NCBI RefSeq assembly: GCF_001485215.1
Contig: NZ_BBWW01000001.1
Span: 3,596,001-3,660,000 of the forward strand
DNA from: Leptolyngbya sp. NIES-2104
GTDB lineage: Bacteria; Cyanobacteriota; Cyanobacteriia; Leptolyngbyales; Leptolyngbyaceae
Length of the DNA: 64,000 bases
Direction of reading: 5' to 3'
This document shows, in pieces, positions 33,310-43,078 of the stretch; the stretch's first letter is position 1; every line of letters begins with the position of its first letter. Made by a program: the position numbers and the translations under genes. A model generated the notes under the pieces. That model did no database searches, had not been told where the DNA came from, and saw only the letters and a program-made list of their open reading frames with translations.

Positions 33310-34293
33310 ATGTTCCCGTTTCCAGCGATCGCTCCAGATGTTCTACTTCAGCAAGAATTAAAACAAGTTTATGCAAGTAAGCATGGAATTTTGTATCAAG
33401 GAGATTGCCTTAAGTTGCTATCAATCCTGCCAGATGACTCGATTGATCTAATATTTGCTGATCCTCCTTTCAACTTAGGCAAAGAATACGGAAAAGGTGT
33501 AAACGATCAGATGCAGGTCGATCAATATTTAGCTTGGTCATATCAGTGGCTTGATCAGAGCATTCGAGTTCTTAAACCAGGCGGCAGCTTATTTGTTTTC
33601 AATCTGCCTAGGTGGTGCATCGATCACGGTGCATATCTCAATCAAAAAGGAATGCTATTCCGACATTGGATCGCTTGTCGGATGCCAAAAGCCTTTCCAA
33701 GAGGCAAAAAAATGTCTCCGGCTCACTATGGACTGATTTATTACACTAAAGGAGAACCCGCCGTTTTTAACAAAGTCTACACACCCATTCAAGTCTGTCG
33801 CCATTGTGGAGGCGAGATTCGAGACTATGGCGGACATCGCAAGAGCCTCAACGAAAAAGGAATTAACTTGATGGATGTTTGGGATCTGCCAGAGGATGTT
33901 TGGGAAGACGCTTCTGAAGCTGCTCCAAATGAAGTGTTATGGACGATCGCTGAAGAGATGTGGACAGATATTCCTCCAGTTCGACATCGACGACATAAAA
34001 AACGCATCCCAAACGAATTGGCTCCAATCATGCTGGAGAGAATTATCGCAATGGCATCCATTCCAGGTCAGGTCGTACTTGATCCCTTTGGAGGGTCAGG
34101 AACAACCTTTTATGCCGCTGAGAAACTACACCGCTATTGGATCGGTTCAGAGATCGGCGATGTTGAACCTGCGATCGAGCGACTGACCGACCTCGCAAAT
34201 GGCATCGTCGAACAGTGGGAATCAGCAAGAGGCAGCAAGAAACAGAAGCCCCGAAAACCAACTCCTTCACAGCTTCCAATTCCCTATTCCTAA
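33310..34293 (+). CDS. Type II DNA methyltransferase, class beta (partner of BamHI-like nuclease)
   Basis: A 327-residue amino-methyltransferase. Catalytic motif IV comes first (DLIFADPPFNLGKEYG, about residue 50), the target-recognition region follows, and SAM-binding motif I is near the C-terminus (VVLDPFGGSGTTFYAAEKL, about 258-276): this order defines class beta. The DPPF tetrapeptide is the form usual for N6-adenine enzymes, whereas N4-cytosine enzymes mostly have SPP(Y/F). The recognition region contains a CRHCGG zinc-like pair. The final codons overlap those of the convergent nuclease gene by 4 bp, the tail-to-tail layout of many type II systems. Confidence 0.9.
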   Translation: MFPFPAIAPDVLLQQELKQVYASKHGILYQGDCLKLLSILPDDSIDLIFADPPFNLGKEYGKGVNDQMQVDQYLAWSYQWLDQSIRVLKPGGSLFVFNLPRWCIDHGAYLNQKGMLFRHWIACRMPKAFPRGKKMSPAHYGLIYYTKGEPAVFNKVYTPIQVCRHCGGEIRDYGGHRKSLNEKGINLMDVWDLPEDVWEDASEAAPNEVLWTIAEEMWTDIPPVRHRRHKKRIPNELAPIMLERIIAMASIPGQVVLDPFGGSGTTFYAAEKLHRYWIGSEIGDVEPAIERLTDLANGIVEQWESARGSKKQKPRKPTPSQLPIPYS

Positions 34294-34883
34294 ATCAGAG
34301 CACGTCCGTCTGTTCCTTTCACGATCGTCGGTACATTGCTATCGATGTGGTCGTGCTCGATGACAAAAATGGCTAAAAAACCTTCTTCGATTCGCATCGA
34401 TCGCCAAACATCGAAGTATGGCTCTAATTCTTCATAGTTACCAATGCGATCGGTAAGGTAGGGATAAAGCTTTCGACTTGGCAGAACCAAGACAGTTCCT
34501 AGAAAAACACCTCGTAGCAATCCAAGCACCATTTTATTCATCGATCGATGACTTGAAGAAATATTCCCTGTTTCCCATTCGAGCGCAAAAAGATGACTAT
34601 CAAGTGCTTTCGTCGCGTCTACTTTGCCTGGGGAGCGAGTTGCATATTGGACTGAAGTTTCCAACTGCCAGCCAAATCGATCCTTTAAGGCAATCATGCA
34701 GGCTTCTTTAATCGGCTTAACTCCATTGCCGTGTTTTGCTGGGTTAATAGTAAAACCTTCAGACCCAGGAGGATGCACGATTAAGGCAATTGCTTGGCGA
34801 ATTTCAGTCCGAATGATAGCCCAATCATTTGACTCTTCAAAATTTCCAACGCTAACTAAGGCGACTTCCTGAACAATCTTCAT
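34290..34883 (-). CDS. BamHI-family type II restriction endonuclease
   Basis: From ATG 34883 the product has 197 residues (BamHI has 213); the frame is open to 34922 but this start matches BamHI in distance to the FTIN motif. The catalytic set is conserved: E75, D89 and the E102-W-E104 pair in LEWETGNISSSHRSMNK, corresponding to BamHI E77, D94, E111 and E113. BamHI base-contacting residues N116, S118, R122 and D154-R155 correspond to N107, S109, R113 and the DR of YLTDRIGNYEELEPYF. The C-terminal DSNVPTIVKGTDG also matches. I therefore predict cleavage at GGATCC. The alignment is from memory of the BamHI sequence. Confidence 0.9.
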   Translation of the reverse strand: MKIVQEVALVSVGNFEESNDWAIIRTEIRQAIALIVHPPGSEGFTINPAKHGNGVKPIKEACMIALKDRFGWQLETSVQYATRSPGKVDATKALDSHLFALEWETGNISSSHRSMNKMVLGLLRGVFLGTVLVLPSRKLYPYLTDRIGNYEELEPYFDVWRSMRIEEGFLAIFVIEHDHIDSNVPTIVKGTDGRALI

Positions 34884-34927
34884 GGCGATTATTTGATAAA
34901 TTGCCATGCAAGAATAGAGCAATTTTG

Positions 34928-35812
34928 CTAATTTGCTTGATTGATGTTCTCACAATCGATAGATTTTCGTTCTGCAATTCGTAATTTTGCCGATCGAGAT
35001 CTCACGTTTTCCTGAATCTCATCTTCTTGAGCCACGATCGGCTTTTTCGTAATCACGGTTAGAAGCTCCGATTCTTTCATTCGATGTTTCACGATTCGGT
35101 CTTCCAAACTGTGAAAACTAATAATCGCTAATCGCCCCCCTGGTTTTAACCAAGTCGGCGCTTTTTGCATCAACGTTTCTAAAACCTCAAGCTCTCGATT
35201 CACCGCAATTCGCAAGCCTTGAAAGACACGAGTTGCCGGATGAATTCGACCGTAGCGATATTGTTTTGGAACAGAGTGCGCGATCGCGTCTGCGAGTTCT
35301 ATCGTCGTCTTAAACGGTCGCCGTTCTACAATTCGTCTCGCAATTCGTCGCGATAATCTTTCCTCGCCGTAGGTGTAAAAGATATCGGCTAACTTCGACT
35401 CTTCCCAATGATTAATGATCTCGGCTGCGGTTAATTCCTGCCGCTGATTCATCCGCATATCGAGCGCCGCTTCGTGTCGGAAACTGAAACCTCGATCGGC
35501 AATATCAAACTGAGCCGAACTCACCCCCAAATCCGCCAAAATTCCATCAAACTTCGCTTCACCCGGATCAAACTCCGCGAAATTCGTATGGAAAAAGGTG
35601 ACACGATCGCCTAACTTCTCCCGCGCTGCCGAGAGCGCAAATTCATCTTGATCGATCGCGGTTAATTTCACATCTGAAGCCGCTGCCAAAATCAGCGAAC
35701 TATGCCCCCCTCCGCCGACCGTCGCATCGAGATACTCCCCGCCGCTGTGAATCGCCAGCTCTTCAATCACTTCGCGACTCAGCACAGGAACATGGAAAAA
35801 CTCAGAACTCAT
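34928..35812 (-). CDS. rsmH: 16S rRNA (cytosine-1402-N4)-methyltransferase
   Basis: A 294-residue enzyme that methylates N4 of C1402 in the 16S rRNA decoding centre. Landmarks: [15 protein letters not shown] at the N-terminus, SAM-binding [28 protein letters not shown], the [22 protein letters not shown] block and [15 protein letters not shown]. It starts with ATG 35812. The restriction gene lies downstream in the same direction but with its own start 45 bp away. Confidence 0.96.
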   Translation of the reverse strand: MSSEFFHVPVLSREVIEELAIHSGGEYLDATVGGGGHSSLILAAASDVKLTAIDQDEFALSAAREKLGDRVTFFHTNFAEFDPGEAKFDGILADLGVSSAQFDIADRGFSFRHEAALDMRMNQRQELTAAEIINHWEESKLADIFYTYGEERLSRRIARRIVERRPFKTTIELADAIAHSVPKQYRYGRIHPATRVFQGLRIAVNRELEVLETLMQKAPTWLKPGGRLAIISFHSLEDRIVKHRMKESELLTVITKKPIVAQEDEIQENVRSRSAKLRIAERKSIDCENINQAN

Positions 35813-36009
35813 GATAATTTCGCGATCGAGCCACGCACGACTATTGATTTCATTCTATTCGCGTCTAAGTGTAAATTGAATCCTGCACAAATTGATTCCA
35901 AACCCTTTGATCCGGCAAGATTCTCTATAATTAAGAAAGTGCAACAAGTGCCCACCAAGCCTTATTCCACAAGCTTGCCCTGAACCGTGAATCGAGAGGC
36001 AGAACACCG

Positions 36010-37194
36010 ATGGCAATGATCGAAACCAAGACAGAACCCATGATCCTCAACATGGGTCCGCACCATCCCTCGATGCACGGGGTGATGCGCCTGATCGTCA
36101 CGCTCGACGGCGAGAACGTGGTCGATTGTGAACCTGTAATTGGCTATCTCCACCGAGGCATGGAGAAAATCGCCGAAAACCGCACGACAATTATGTTCGT
36201 GCCTTATGTCAGTCGCTGGGATTATGCAGCGGGTATGTTCAACGAAGCGATCGTTGTCAATGCCGTTGAAAAACTTGCTGGGGTTGATGTTCCCAAACGT
36301 GCTAGTTATTTGCGGGTGATCATGCTGGAACTCAACCGCATCGCCAATCACCTACTGTGGCTTGGTCCGTTTATGGCGGATGTCGGCGCACAGACCCCAT
36401 TTTTCTACATCTTCCGTGAACGCGAACTGATTTACGATCTGTGGGAAGCCGTTGCTGGCTACCGCATGATCAACCACAACTATTTCCGCATTGGCGGTTT
36501 GGCTGCTGATGTACCGTATGGCTGGGTCGATAAGTGTGCAGATTTCTGTGACTACTTTATGCCCAAAGTCGATGAGTACGAGCGCTTAATCACCGAAAAC
36601 CCGATCTTTCGTCGTCGAGTGGATGGTGTGGGTGTGATCACTCGCGAAGATGCGATTAACTGGAGCTTATCCGGTCCGATGCTGCGGGCTTCGGGCGTGA
36701 AGTGGGACTTGCGAAAAGTTGACCACTACGAAAGCTACGATGACTTTGATTGGGATGTGCACTGGGAAACGGCAGGAGACTGCTACGCCCGTTACATCGT
36801 CCGAATCCGGGAAATGCGCGAATCGGTCAAGATTATCCGACAAGCACTGAAGGCACTTCCGGGCGGTCCGTTCGAGAACCTAGAAGCGAAACGGATGGCA
36901 GAAGGACCGAAATCTGAGTGGAATGGTCCTGAGTATCAATTCCTCGGTAAGAAGCTGGCACCGACTTTCAAAATTCCGAAAGGCGAACACTATGTTCGTT
37001 TGGAAAGCGGTAAAGGGGAATTGGGCGTGTATATCATCGGCGATGATAACGTCTTCCCGTGGCGGTTCAAAGTGCGGGCAGCCGACTTTAACAATGTTCA
37101 GATTCTCCCTTACTTAGTCAAGGGAATGAAGGTGGCGGATATTGTGACGATTCTCGGTAGTATCGACATCATTATGGGATCAGTCGATCGCTAA
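36010..37194 (+). CDS. ndhH: NAD(P)H-quinone oxidoreductase subunit H
   Basis: A 394-residue subunit of the NDH-1 (photosynthetic complex I) hydrophilic arm, homologous to NuoD/49 kDa/NDUFS2. It forms part of the quinone site with NdhK. Clear blocks: [69 protein letters not shown] and the C-terminal DIIMGSVDR. The arginine of YLHRGMEK (R49) corresponds, as I align it, to the arginine of NDUFS2 that is dimethylated in mitochondria. The start [10 protein letters not shown] is normal. A terminator follows. Confidence 0.97.
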   Translation: MAMIETKTEPMILNMGPHHPSMHGVMRLIVTLDGENVVDCEPVIGYLHRGMEKIAENRTTIMFVPYVSRWDYAAGMFNEAIVVNAVEKLAGVDVPKRASYLRVIMLELNRIANHLLWLGPFMADVGAQTPFFYIFRERELIYDLWEAVAGYRMINHNYFRIGGLAADVPYGWVDKCADFCDYFMPKVDEYERLITENPIFRRRVDGVGVITREDAINWSLSGPMLRASGVKWDLRKVDHYESYDDFDWDVHWETAGDCYARYIVRIREMRESVKIIRQALKALPGGPFENLEAKRMAEGPKSEWNGPEYQFLGKKLAPTFKIPKGEHYVRLESGKGELGVYIIGDDNVFPWRFKVRAADFNNVQILPYLVKGMKVADIVTILGSIDIIMGSVDR

Positions 37195-37217
37195 ATTTTT
37201 CCTCAACTCATCGCGCT

Positions 37218-37246
37218 CAGGCAGGTGTAACAAACCTGCCTGTTTT
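37218..37246 (+). terminator. Intrinsic terminator of ndhH
   Basis: CAGGCAGGT pairs with ACCTGCCTG (9 bp) around a 7-base loop and is followed by TTTT. Confidence 0.85.
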
Positions 37247-37900
37247 ATTGCTGGGTGTAACGGGTTCGATAAATCACCACATAAAGGGACGCGATCGACT
37301 CATTTTGCGCTAGGATGAGTCTCAGTCAATCTTAAGCATTCAATAAACTCTTTTTAATCGCTCTGCATCGTCGCAGAGTCGATATTCAGTTCTGATCCAA
37401 AGCGAAGAACTGAGCGATAAAACATCAATGTGATCTTTGTTATCGTCTGCTCACGGATATTCCTGCTGTTGCGTTAATTCGCTTGTATTAAGCCATGAGA
37501 GCGCTTCAGGTGTGAATCTATCGGACGATCAAGATTAGCGATGATCCCAATTATCGGAATTTGGTCGAGGCGGTTCTATTCGATTGAGCGTGTTTGATTT
37601 AACACTCTAAACTTCTGCGGCGGTGGCTGACAATCCTACTTTAGTCGGATTTCTTTTTGACTGGGGATCAGTAAGCGTAAGCCAGTTTTCGACTGCTTGC
37701 GGTTCGCACTGTAATTTCAGCAAAAACACTGAGTGAATGCACGAACATGCACTCTTGCAGAAAAAGATTGACTTTTTCTAAGTTAGACGCTATCAATAGT
37801 ATGTGAACTGAAACGAAACCCTAGATGTAGCGTTTCACCTCAAGAGACCGTTTGAGTGCTTATCTATTTCTCGTAATCCCACTATCCTCACTGTTGAACC
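37247..37900. other. Long intergenic region with candidate small RNA
   Basis: No convincing gene is present in these 654 bp. At 37586-37658 there is a short hairpin (GTGTT/AACAC) followed by an imperfect hairpin AATCC-T-ACT/AGT-C-GGATT (37632-37651) and TCTTTTT, which looks like the 3' end of a small RNA. At 37759-37779 AGAAAAAG pairs with CTTTTTCT. The rest should contain the promoter of the small gene at 37901. None of it matches an RNA I know. Confidence 0.35.
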
Positions 37901-38110
37901 ATGAAGTACCAAGAGCAGCTAACTCCCTGGGTTGTCTATCAAATCACTCCTGATATGCAACGCCAAGTTGTGATCCGGTTCCGTCGTCGTAACGATGCAG
38001 ATTCTTATCTGAAAGTTTTGACTCAGACCCGTCCGAGCGCCAAGTTTATCGTGGCTTTCGATGCACCTCCGGTTGCGGCTCAATCTGCCAGCGAAGCAGC
38101 ATTAGTGTAG
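37901..38110 (+). CDS. Small basic protein, unknown function
   Basis: A 69-residue protein: MKYQEQLTPWVVYQITPDMQ, then RQVVIRFRRRNDADSYLKVLTQ, with an Ala/Pro-rich tail. The strand-helix pattern and the RFRRRNDADSYLKVL motif recall small cyanobacterial proteins of unknown function. There is no signal peptide or membrane helix. The preceding gap is unusually long, which suggests regulated or leader-controlled expression. Confidence 0.65.
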   Translation: MKYQEQLTPWVVYQITPDMQRQVVIRFRRRNDADSYLKVLTQTRPSAKFIVAFDAPPVAAQSASEAALV

Positions 38111-38316
38111 TTTAGAAACACTAGGCGGACTGTGGTGTGACTCTAGTTTACGCACGATCGATTTCCTGGACACTAGACATAAGGCTAGATCTCGCTTCGA
38201 TGAAATGACTTCGATTCGATTATTCTTTCCAGCTTGTTCAGTTTAGTACAGATACTCTACTCTGACTGACTGAAAAATGCAATAGATTAGAAGCGATCGT
38301 TTCTAGTGTTCAGGTC

Positions 38317-39504
38317 ATGTTTGCTCAAGAAAATCAGTTTGTGGATGATTCGAGTCCACTTTACAATTTCATATCGCAACATCTTCGTGATGTCGGGCGA
38401 ATTACGTTTGCAGAATTTATGGATCTGGCGTTGTATTGTCCACAGTTGGGCTACTACACCAGACCAAGAGAGAAAATTGGGGCGCAGGGTGATTTTTTCA
38501 CCTCGCCCCATTTGTCTTCTGATTTTGGCGAATTAGTTGCGGAACAGTTGGCGGAGATGTGGCAGATTCTCGGTCAGCCTGATCCCTTTACTGTGGTTGA
38601 ATTGGGCGCAGGACAGGGATTACTCGCGGCGGATGTGTTGCGATATCTTGATTTTAAGTATTCGGATTGTTTTCATTGCCTCACGTACGTCATCGGGGAA
38701 AAAGCAGCCGCGCACGTGGTGGAGCAGCGGTATCGATTGCGGCGTTGGACGGAGGCGGGAGTGCGGATCGAATGGACACCGATCGAGGAAATTCCCACCA
38801 ATTCGATCACGGGTTGCGTTTTCTCGAATGAATTAATCGATGCGTTTCCGGTGCATTTAGTCGAAATTCGCGATCGTACGCTCAAAGAAATTTACGTTCA
38901 GCTTGAAGAGAATCGATTTGCCGAAACGATCGGTGATCTTTCTACTGAGCAATTAGCCGATTATTTTAAGTTCATTGGCGTTGATGTTTTGAATTTTGCC
39001 GATGGTTACCGGACTGAGGTGAATTTAGCAGCATTGGATTGGATTGAGACGATCGCGCAAAAGATCGATCGCGGATTTATTTTAACGATCGATTATGGCT
39101 ACCCTGCGAATCGGTATTACAATCCGATGCGATCGCAAGGAACATTACAGTGCTATTACCAGCATAGTCATCACAACGATCCCTATATATATGTGGGAGA
39201 GCAGGATATTACGGCTCATGTGGACTTTACCGGGCTGCAATTAGCGGGAGAGCGATCGGGATTACGAACAGAAGGATTTACGCAGCAGGGATTATTTTTG
39301 ATGTCGTTGGGATTGGGCGATCGATTGATGGAAATTACGCAAACGGAAGCCACCAGCACCCAGGATTTACAAAACCGATTACAACGCCGCGACGCATTAC
39401 ATCAGTTAATGAATCCAATGGGATTAGGTGGCTTTGGTGTTCTGATTCAAAGCAAGAATTTGAGTCAAGACATTCAATTGAAAGGGTTGATGCAGCGAAT
39501 TTGA
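38317..39504 (+). CDS. MidA/NDUFAF7-type SAM-dependent methyltransferase
   Basis: A 395-residue member of the DUF185 family. Landmarks: ITFAEFMDLALYCPQLGYYT, GDFFTSPHLSSDFGELVAEQL, SAM-binding TVVELGAGQGLLAADVL, CVFSNELIDAFPVHLVE, FILTIDYGYPANRYYNPMR, GTLQCYYQH and PYIYVGEQDITAHVDFTGL. The mitochondrial members (NDUFAF7/MidA) symmetrically dimethylate an arginine of NDUFS2 during complex I assembly. Here the gene lies 1.1 kb downstream of ndhH, the NDUFS2 homologue, with one small gene between. The bacterial target has not, to my knowledge, been settled; the connection is inference. Confidence 0.9.
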   Translation: MFAQENQFVDDSSPLYNFISQHLRDVGRITFAEFMDLALYCPQLGYYTRPREKIGAQGDFFTSPHLSSDFGELVAEQLAEMWQILGQPDPFTVVELGAGQGLLAADVLRYLDFKYSDCFHCLTYVIGEKAAAHVVEQRYRLRRWTEAGVRIEWTPIEEIPTNSITGCVFSNELIDAFPVHLVEIRDRTLKEIYVQLEENRFAETIGDLSTEQLADYFKFIGVDVLNFADGYRTEVNLAALDWIETIAQKIDRGFILTIDYGYPANRYYNPMRSQGTLQCYYQHSHHNDPYIYVGEQDITAHVDFTGLQLAGERSGLRTEGFTQQGLFLMSLGLGDRLMEITQTEATSTQDLQNRLQRRDALHQLMNPMGLGGFGVLIQSKNLSQDIQLKGLMQRI

Positions 39505-39525
39505 GCGATCGTGGGTTGATAAATT

Positions 39526-39756
39526 TTTCGCTTCGCTTTGGGTGGGTTGCGCCCCCTAAATCCCCCATTCTGGGGGACTTTGAAGGATGAGCAAGTTCAG
39601 GTTTCGGTGGCATTCTTTTGGAGAAGACCATTCTGCTGTCTAAGCCCGAAAGCATCTGTTATGTGAGCCTTCCCTCGACTACAGATTTTTTCTGTTGTCA
39701 AAGTCCCCCACTCGTGGGGGATTTAGGGGGCTTCCCGGATTTTGAACGAAGCGAAA
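39526..39756. repeat. Long imperfect inverted-repeat element
   Basis: A 231 bp element with terminal inverted repeats TTTCGCTTCG/CGAAGCGAAA and inner arms CCCCCTAAATCCCCC.../...GGGGGATTTAGGGGG. Each arm is itself a hairpin (CCCCCATTCTGGGGG; CCCCCACTCGTGGGGG), and ACTTTG/CAAAGT extends the pairing. CCCCCTAAATCCCCC motifs are common in dispersed cyanobacterial repeats. It sits between the convergent MidA-like gene and rlpA. Confidence 0.8.
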
Positions 39757-39817
39757 CTCTACCGATCGCATCAAAAAGGAGTGAACGAATTAAACGATCG
39801 CTGCATCAAGTCTGCTG

Positions 39818-40870
39818 CTAGTTTCCTGCAACCCGTCTCGAATCTCTGATTTCCAAGCGAACGGGAGCAACGCCGCTATCCATCAGACCCAGAACACGAG
39901 CCGCACCTGCCGACAAATCAATCACGCGACCCCCGGAGAAAGGACCTCGATCGTTGATTCGTACTGATACTGTGCGCCCGTTATCGAGATTTGTCACTTG
40001 TACGATCGTGCCAAACGGTAACGTTCTGTGAGCCGCAGTTAAAGCATTTTGATTAAAACGCTCACCACTCGCGCTCATATTGCCGTGGAAACCGGGACCG
40101 TACCAGGATGCCATCCCTGTCACGCGAAACCGGATGGGACCCAGTGCAACCTCTTGAGGGGCGCGTCTGGGACGGTTCGCCACTTGGCGTAGGGGTTCAG
40201 CATTGCCGAGTAAGCGGCGGAGACGATTCGCGACTTGGAGCGCGTCTTGTTCTGGATTGCGGGTCGTATCCGGGAGCATCGTCTGAGGATCGACCGCAAC
40301 GATCGTTTGTTTGTTTGCCTCGATCACGAATTGATCGCCGGACTTGGTTTCGTTCCATCGAACGGTGATTTTGCGGGCATCGACACCCTCCCGTTCGAGT
40401 TGATTTAAGCGGGCTGCGATCGCGGTTGCACGAGCGATCGGGTCTTGAGATGGATTGGAAGAATTCTGGCGCGGCTGGGTGCTGGATTCGACCGGGGTAG
40501 TGGCACCGTATTTGAGCTTCGCGGCTTGGGTAGGAGTCGCCTGCACTTCACCGACTTTCACTTCGGTAGAGGAGTTGCGGGACTGACCGACAAAGGTAAG
40601 AACTGGAATGTTTCGGACATAGAGGGTGGCGGCTTTACGCCCGTTGACCTCGTGCGAGTGGATGGTCGCGATCGAGTCATCGGCTTGAGTATTCTGTTGT
40701 TCGCCGAGCTTCACCGTATCGGACGATCGCGGGGAAGACGGTCGGGGAGTTTCAGGCTCCGTAGATCCTTGGCTGGCTGCTGGAGTAGATTCTGCGAGGA
40801 CAGAAGCGACTCCGATCGTACTGGTTGCCAGTAACGCGGCAGTCAAACCGCTAATCAATTTCTGATTCAT
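39818..40870 (-). CDS. rlpA: Septal ring lytic transglycosylase RlpA family protein
   Basis: A 350-residue secreted protein. The signal peptide ends near VASVLAES, a long Ser/Pro/Gln-rich linker and an undefined domain (about 75-230) follow, and the RlpA double-psi beta-barrel is C-terminal (about 245-340): [63 protein letters not shown]. RlpA cleaves denuded glycan strands at the septum in other bacteria. No SPOR domain is visible, unlike in the E. coli protein. Confidence 0.9.
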   Translation of the reverse strand: MNQKLISGLTAALLATSTIGVASVLAESTPAASQGSTEPETPRPSSPRSSDTVKLGEQQNTQADDSIATIHSHEVNGRKAATLYVRNIPVLTFVGQSRNSSTEVKVGEVQATPTQAAKLKYGATTPVESSTQPRQNSSNPSQDPIARATAIAARLNQLEREGVDARKITVRWNETKSGDQFVIEANKQTIVAVDPQTMLPDTTRNPEQDALQVANRLRRLLGNAEPLRQVANRPRRAPQEVALGPIRFRVTGMASWYGPGFHGNMSASGERFNQNALTAAHRTLPFGTIVQVTNLDNGRTVSVRINDRGPFSGGRVIDLSAGAARVLGLMDSGVAPVRLEIRDSRRVAGN

Positions 40871-41212
40871 ATATCCTTTGTGAGATTCACTTCAAACTTT
40901 GAGTCCGAGATGTGGCGGTTTGCCAACTGACACAACTTAAGCTGTGCTAACTCGTACTCGCTCCGTGTTCACTCCTGAGTTCAGAACTGCAACAGACTAG
41001 CATGAAGTTTTTACCCAGGGGATCAGGGTAATGTCTGTCTGAAATAAAACTTCACACTTTCTTTAAATTTTGATAAGGGCTGAAATCGTTGCTCTGAGGC
41101 ACTTTTACCGCATAGTAGCGGAAATGAACCTTTTCTAGCTTCATCAGAACTTTACGATAACTTCATACAACTTGTGAGGTATGCTGATGTTTTGCAGATT
41201 TAATCGGCAAGC
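40871..41212. other. Divergent intergenic region rlpA-purM, 342 bp
   Basis: It must hold the promoters of rlpA and purM. I see AT-rich stretches and a weak dyad CCGC/GCGG near 41110, but no confident promoter, RNA or small gene. Confidence 0.4.
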
Positions 41213-42241
41213 ATGGATTATCGGGAAGCGGGCGTAGATGTTGAAGCGGGACGGGCGTTTGTCGATCGCATTCGCGATTCTGTCAAGCGTACATACCGTT
41301 CTGAGGTTTTAGGCGGGTTAGGTGGATTTAGCGGTTTGTTTCAGTTGCCTTCCGGGTATCAAGAGCCTGTCTTAGTTTCAGGAACCGATGGCGTTGGGAC
41401 GAAGTTAAAACTGGCACATCAGTTAGATATTCACAACACGGTTGGAATCGATTTAGTGGCGATGTGTGTGAATGATGTTCTGACGTGTGGAGCGGAGCCG
41501 CTGTTTTTCCTTGATTACGTTGCAACGGGAAAATTGCTACCGGAACAGCTTGCAGCGGTCGTTGAAGGAATTGCTCAGGGCTGTGAGGCGGCTGGCTGTG
41601 CGCTTTTAGGCGGCGAAACTGCGGAAATGCCCGGATTTTATCAGCAGAATGAGTATGACTTGGCGGGCTTTTGTGTGGGAATTGCTGAGAAGAGTCGGAT
41701 TTTGAATGGATCGCAGGTGCAGATTGGCGATGTCGCGATCGCATTTCCCAGTTCCGGCGTTCACAGCAACGGCTTTAGTTTGGTGCGGAAGATTGTGATC
41801 GATCGAGGTTTTGATTGGAGCGATCGACCCTCCGGACTGGGTGGCGCAACATTAGGAGAAGTGCTACTTACACCGACGCAAATTTACGTAAAACCAATTT
41901 TGGCGGCGTTAAAGGCTGGAATTGAAATTCACGGGATGGCTCATATCACTGGGGGCGGATTGCCTGAGAATTTACCTCGGTGTTTGGGTCCGAATCAGAC
42001 GATCGACGTTGATCCGCACTCGTGGGAGACTCTACCGATTTTTCATTGGTTAGCCAGTGAAGGGAAAGTCTCACCCAATGCGATGTTCAATACCTTTAAT
42101 ATGGGGGTGGGATTCGTGGTGGTTGTTCCGAGTGAGAGCGTTGATCGGACTTTGGAATTTTTCCAGTCTGAAGGGTTGAAGCCTACTCAAATTGGAACGG
42201 TTGTTCCCGGATCTGGTGAATTATTAGGATTGCCTGAATAA
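41213..42241 (+). CDS. purM: Phosphoribosylformylglycinamidine cyclo-ligase
   Basis: A 342-residue AIR synthetase, step five of purine synthesis. Landmarks: [88 protein letters not shown] and [14 protein letters not shown]. The stop codon directly abuts the GTG start of rsmA (TAAGTG at 42239-42244), so the two are coupled. Confidence 0.97.
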   Translation: MDYREAGVDVEAGRAFVDRIRDSVKRTYRSEVLGGLGGFSGLFQLPSGYQEPVLVSGTDGVGTKLKLAHQLDIHNTVGIDLVAMCVNDVLTCGAEPLFFLDYVATGKLLPEQLAAVVEGIAQGCEAAGCALLGGETAEMPGFYQQNEYDLAGFCVGIAEKSRILNGSQVQIGDVAIAFPSSGVHSNGFSLVRKIVIDRGFDWSDRPSGLGGATLGEVLLTPTQIYVKPILAALKAGIEIHGMAHITGGGLPENLPRCLGPNQTIDVDPHSWETLPIFHWLASEGKVSPNAMFNTFNMGVGFVVVVPSESVDRTLEFFQSEGLKPTQIGTVVPGSGELLGLPE

Positions 42242-43078
42242 GTGCCAAAAGCAAGAAAACAATTCGGTCAACATTGGCTAAAAAGCGAAAAAGCTTTGAA
42301 TAAGATTGTCAGTTCTGCCGAATTGACAGACAGCGATCGCATTCTCGAAATCGGTCCCGGAACGGGCATTCTCACCCGTCAGTTATTGACACAAGCTGGT
42401 GCAGTGATTTCAGTTGAAATCGATCGAGATTTGTGCCCGATCTTAGTGCAGAAGTTTGGAAAGTTTGAGAATTTCCTATTACTTCAAGGCGACTTTCTAA
42501 CACTTGATATTGATCAATTATTAGAGCCATTTCCCGCGTTTCAAAATCCTCGAAAAGTTGTTGCGAATATTCCTTACAACATTACAGGACCGATTTTAGA
42601 GAAATTATTGGGCACGATCGCTGATCCAAATCTGCATCCGTTTGACTCGATCGTCTTGCTGCTTCAAAGAGAAGTTGCACTCCGAATCTGTGCCAATTCA
42701 AATTCATCTCACTATGGCGCGTTGTCGATTCGAGTTCAATATTTAGCGGATGCTGAATTTATTTGTGATGTGCCAGCGAAGGCATTTTCGCCACCTCCGA
42801 AGGTCGATTCTGCGGTGATTCGATTGAAACCAAGAGCGATCGACAATCCCGCCGCAGATCCTCAAAAATTAGAAACCTTGATCAAACTCGGCTTTTCCAG
42901 TCGGCGAAAAATGCTGCGAAATAATCTGAAAAGCGTGATTGAAGTTGAAGAATTGAACGCTTTACTAGAGCAATTAAATATCAATCCACAATCACGGGCA
43001 GAAGATTTAAGCGTTCGAGAATGGATTGAATTAAGTGATGCGTTCGTTAGGAACACGTCCGCTCGTAATATCCGCTAA
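42242..43078 (+). CDS. rsmA: 16S rRNA dimethyladenosine transferase
   Basis: A 278-residue KsgA homologue starting at GTG 42242 (MPKARKQFGQHWLKSEKALNKI). It dimethylates A1518 and A1519 of 16S rRNA. Motifs: ILEIGPGTGILTRQLL, VISVEIDRDLC, the catalytic VVANIPYNITGPIL and AFSPPPKVDSAVIRLKPR. Its last 32 bp overlap, tail to tail, the gene at 43047. The order purM-rsmA then ispE is compact apart from that reversed gene. Confidence 0.96.
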   Translation: MPKARKQFGQHWLKSEKALNKIVSSAELTDSDRILEIGPGTGILTRQLLTQAGAVISVEIDRDLCPILVQKFGKFENFLLLQGDFLTLDIDQLLEPFPAFQNPRKVVANIPYNITGPILEKLLGTIADPNLHPFDSIVLLLQREVALRICANSNSSHYGALSIRVQYLADAEFICDVPAKAFSPPPKVDSAVIRLKPRAIDNPAADPQKLETLIKLGFSSRRKMLRNNLKSVIEVEELNALLEQLNINPQSRAEDLSVREWIELSDAFVRNTSARNIR

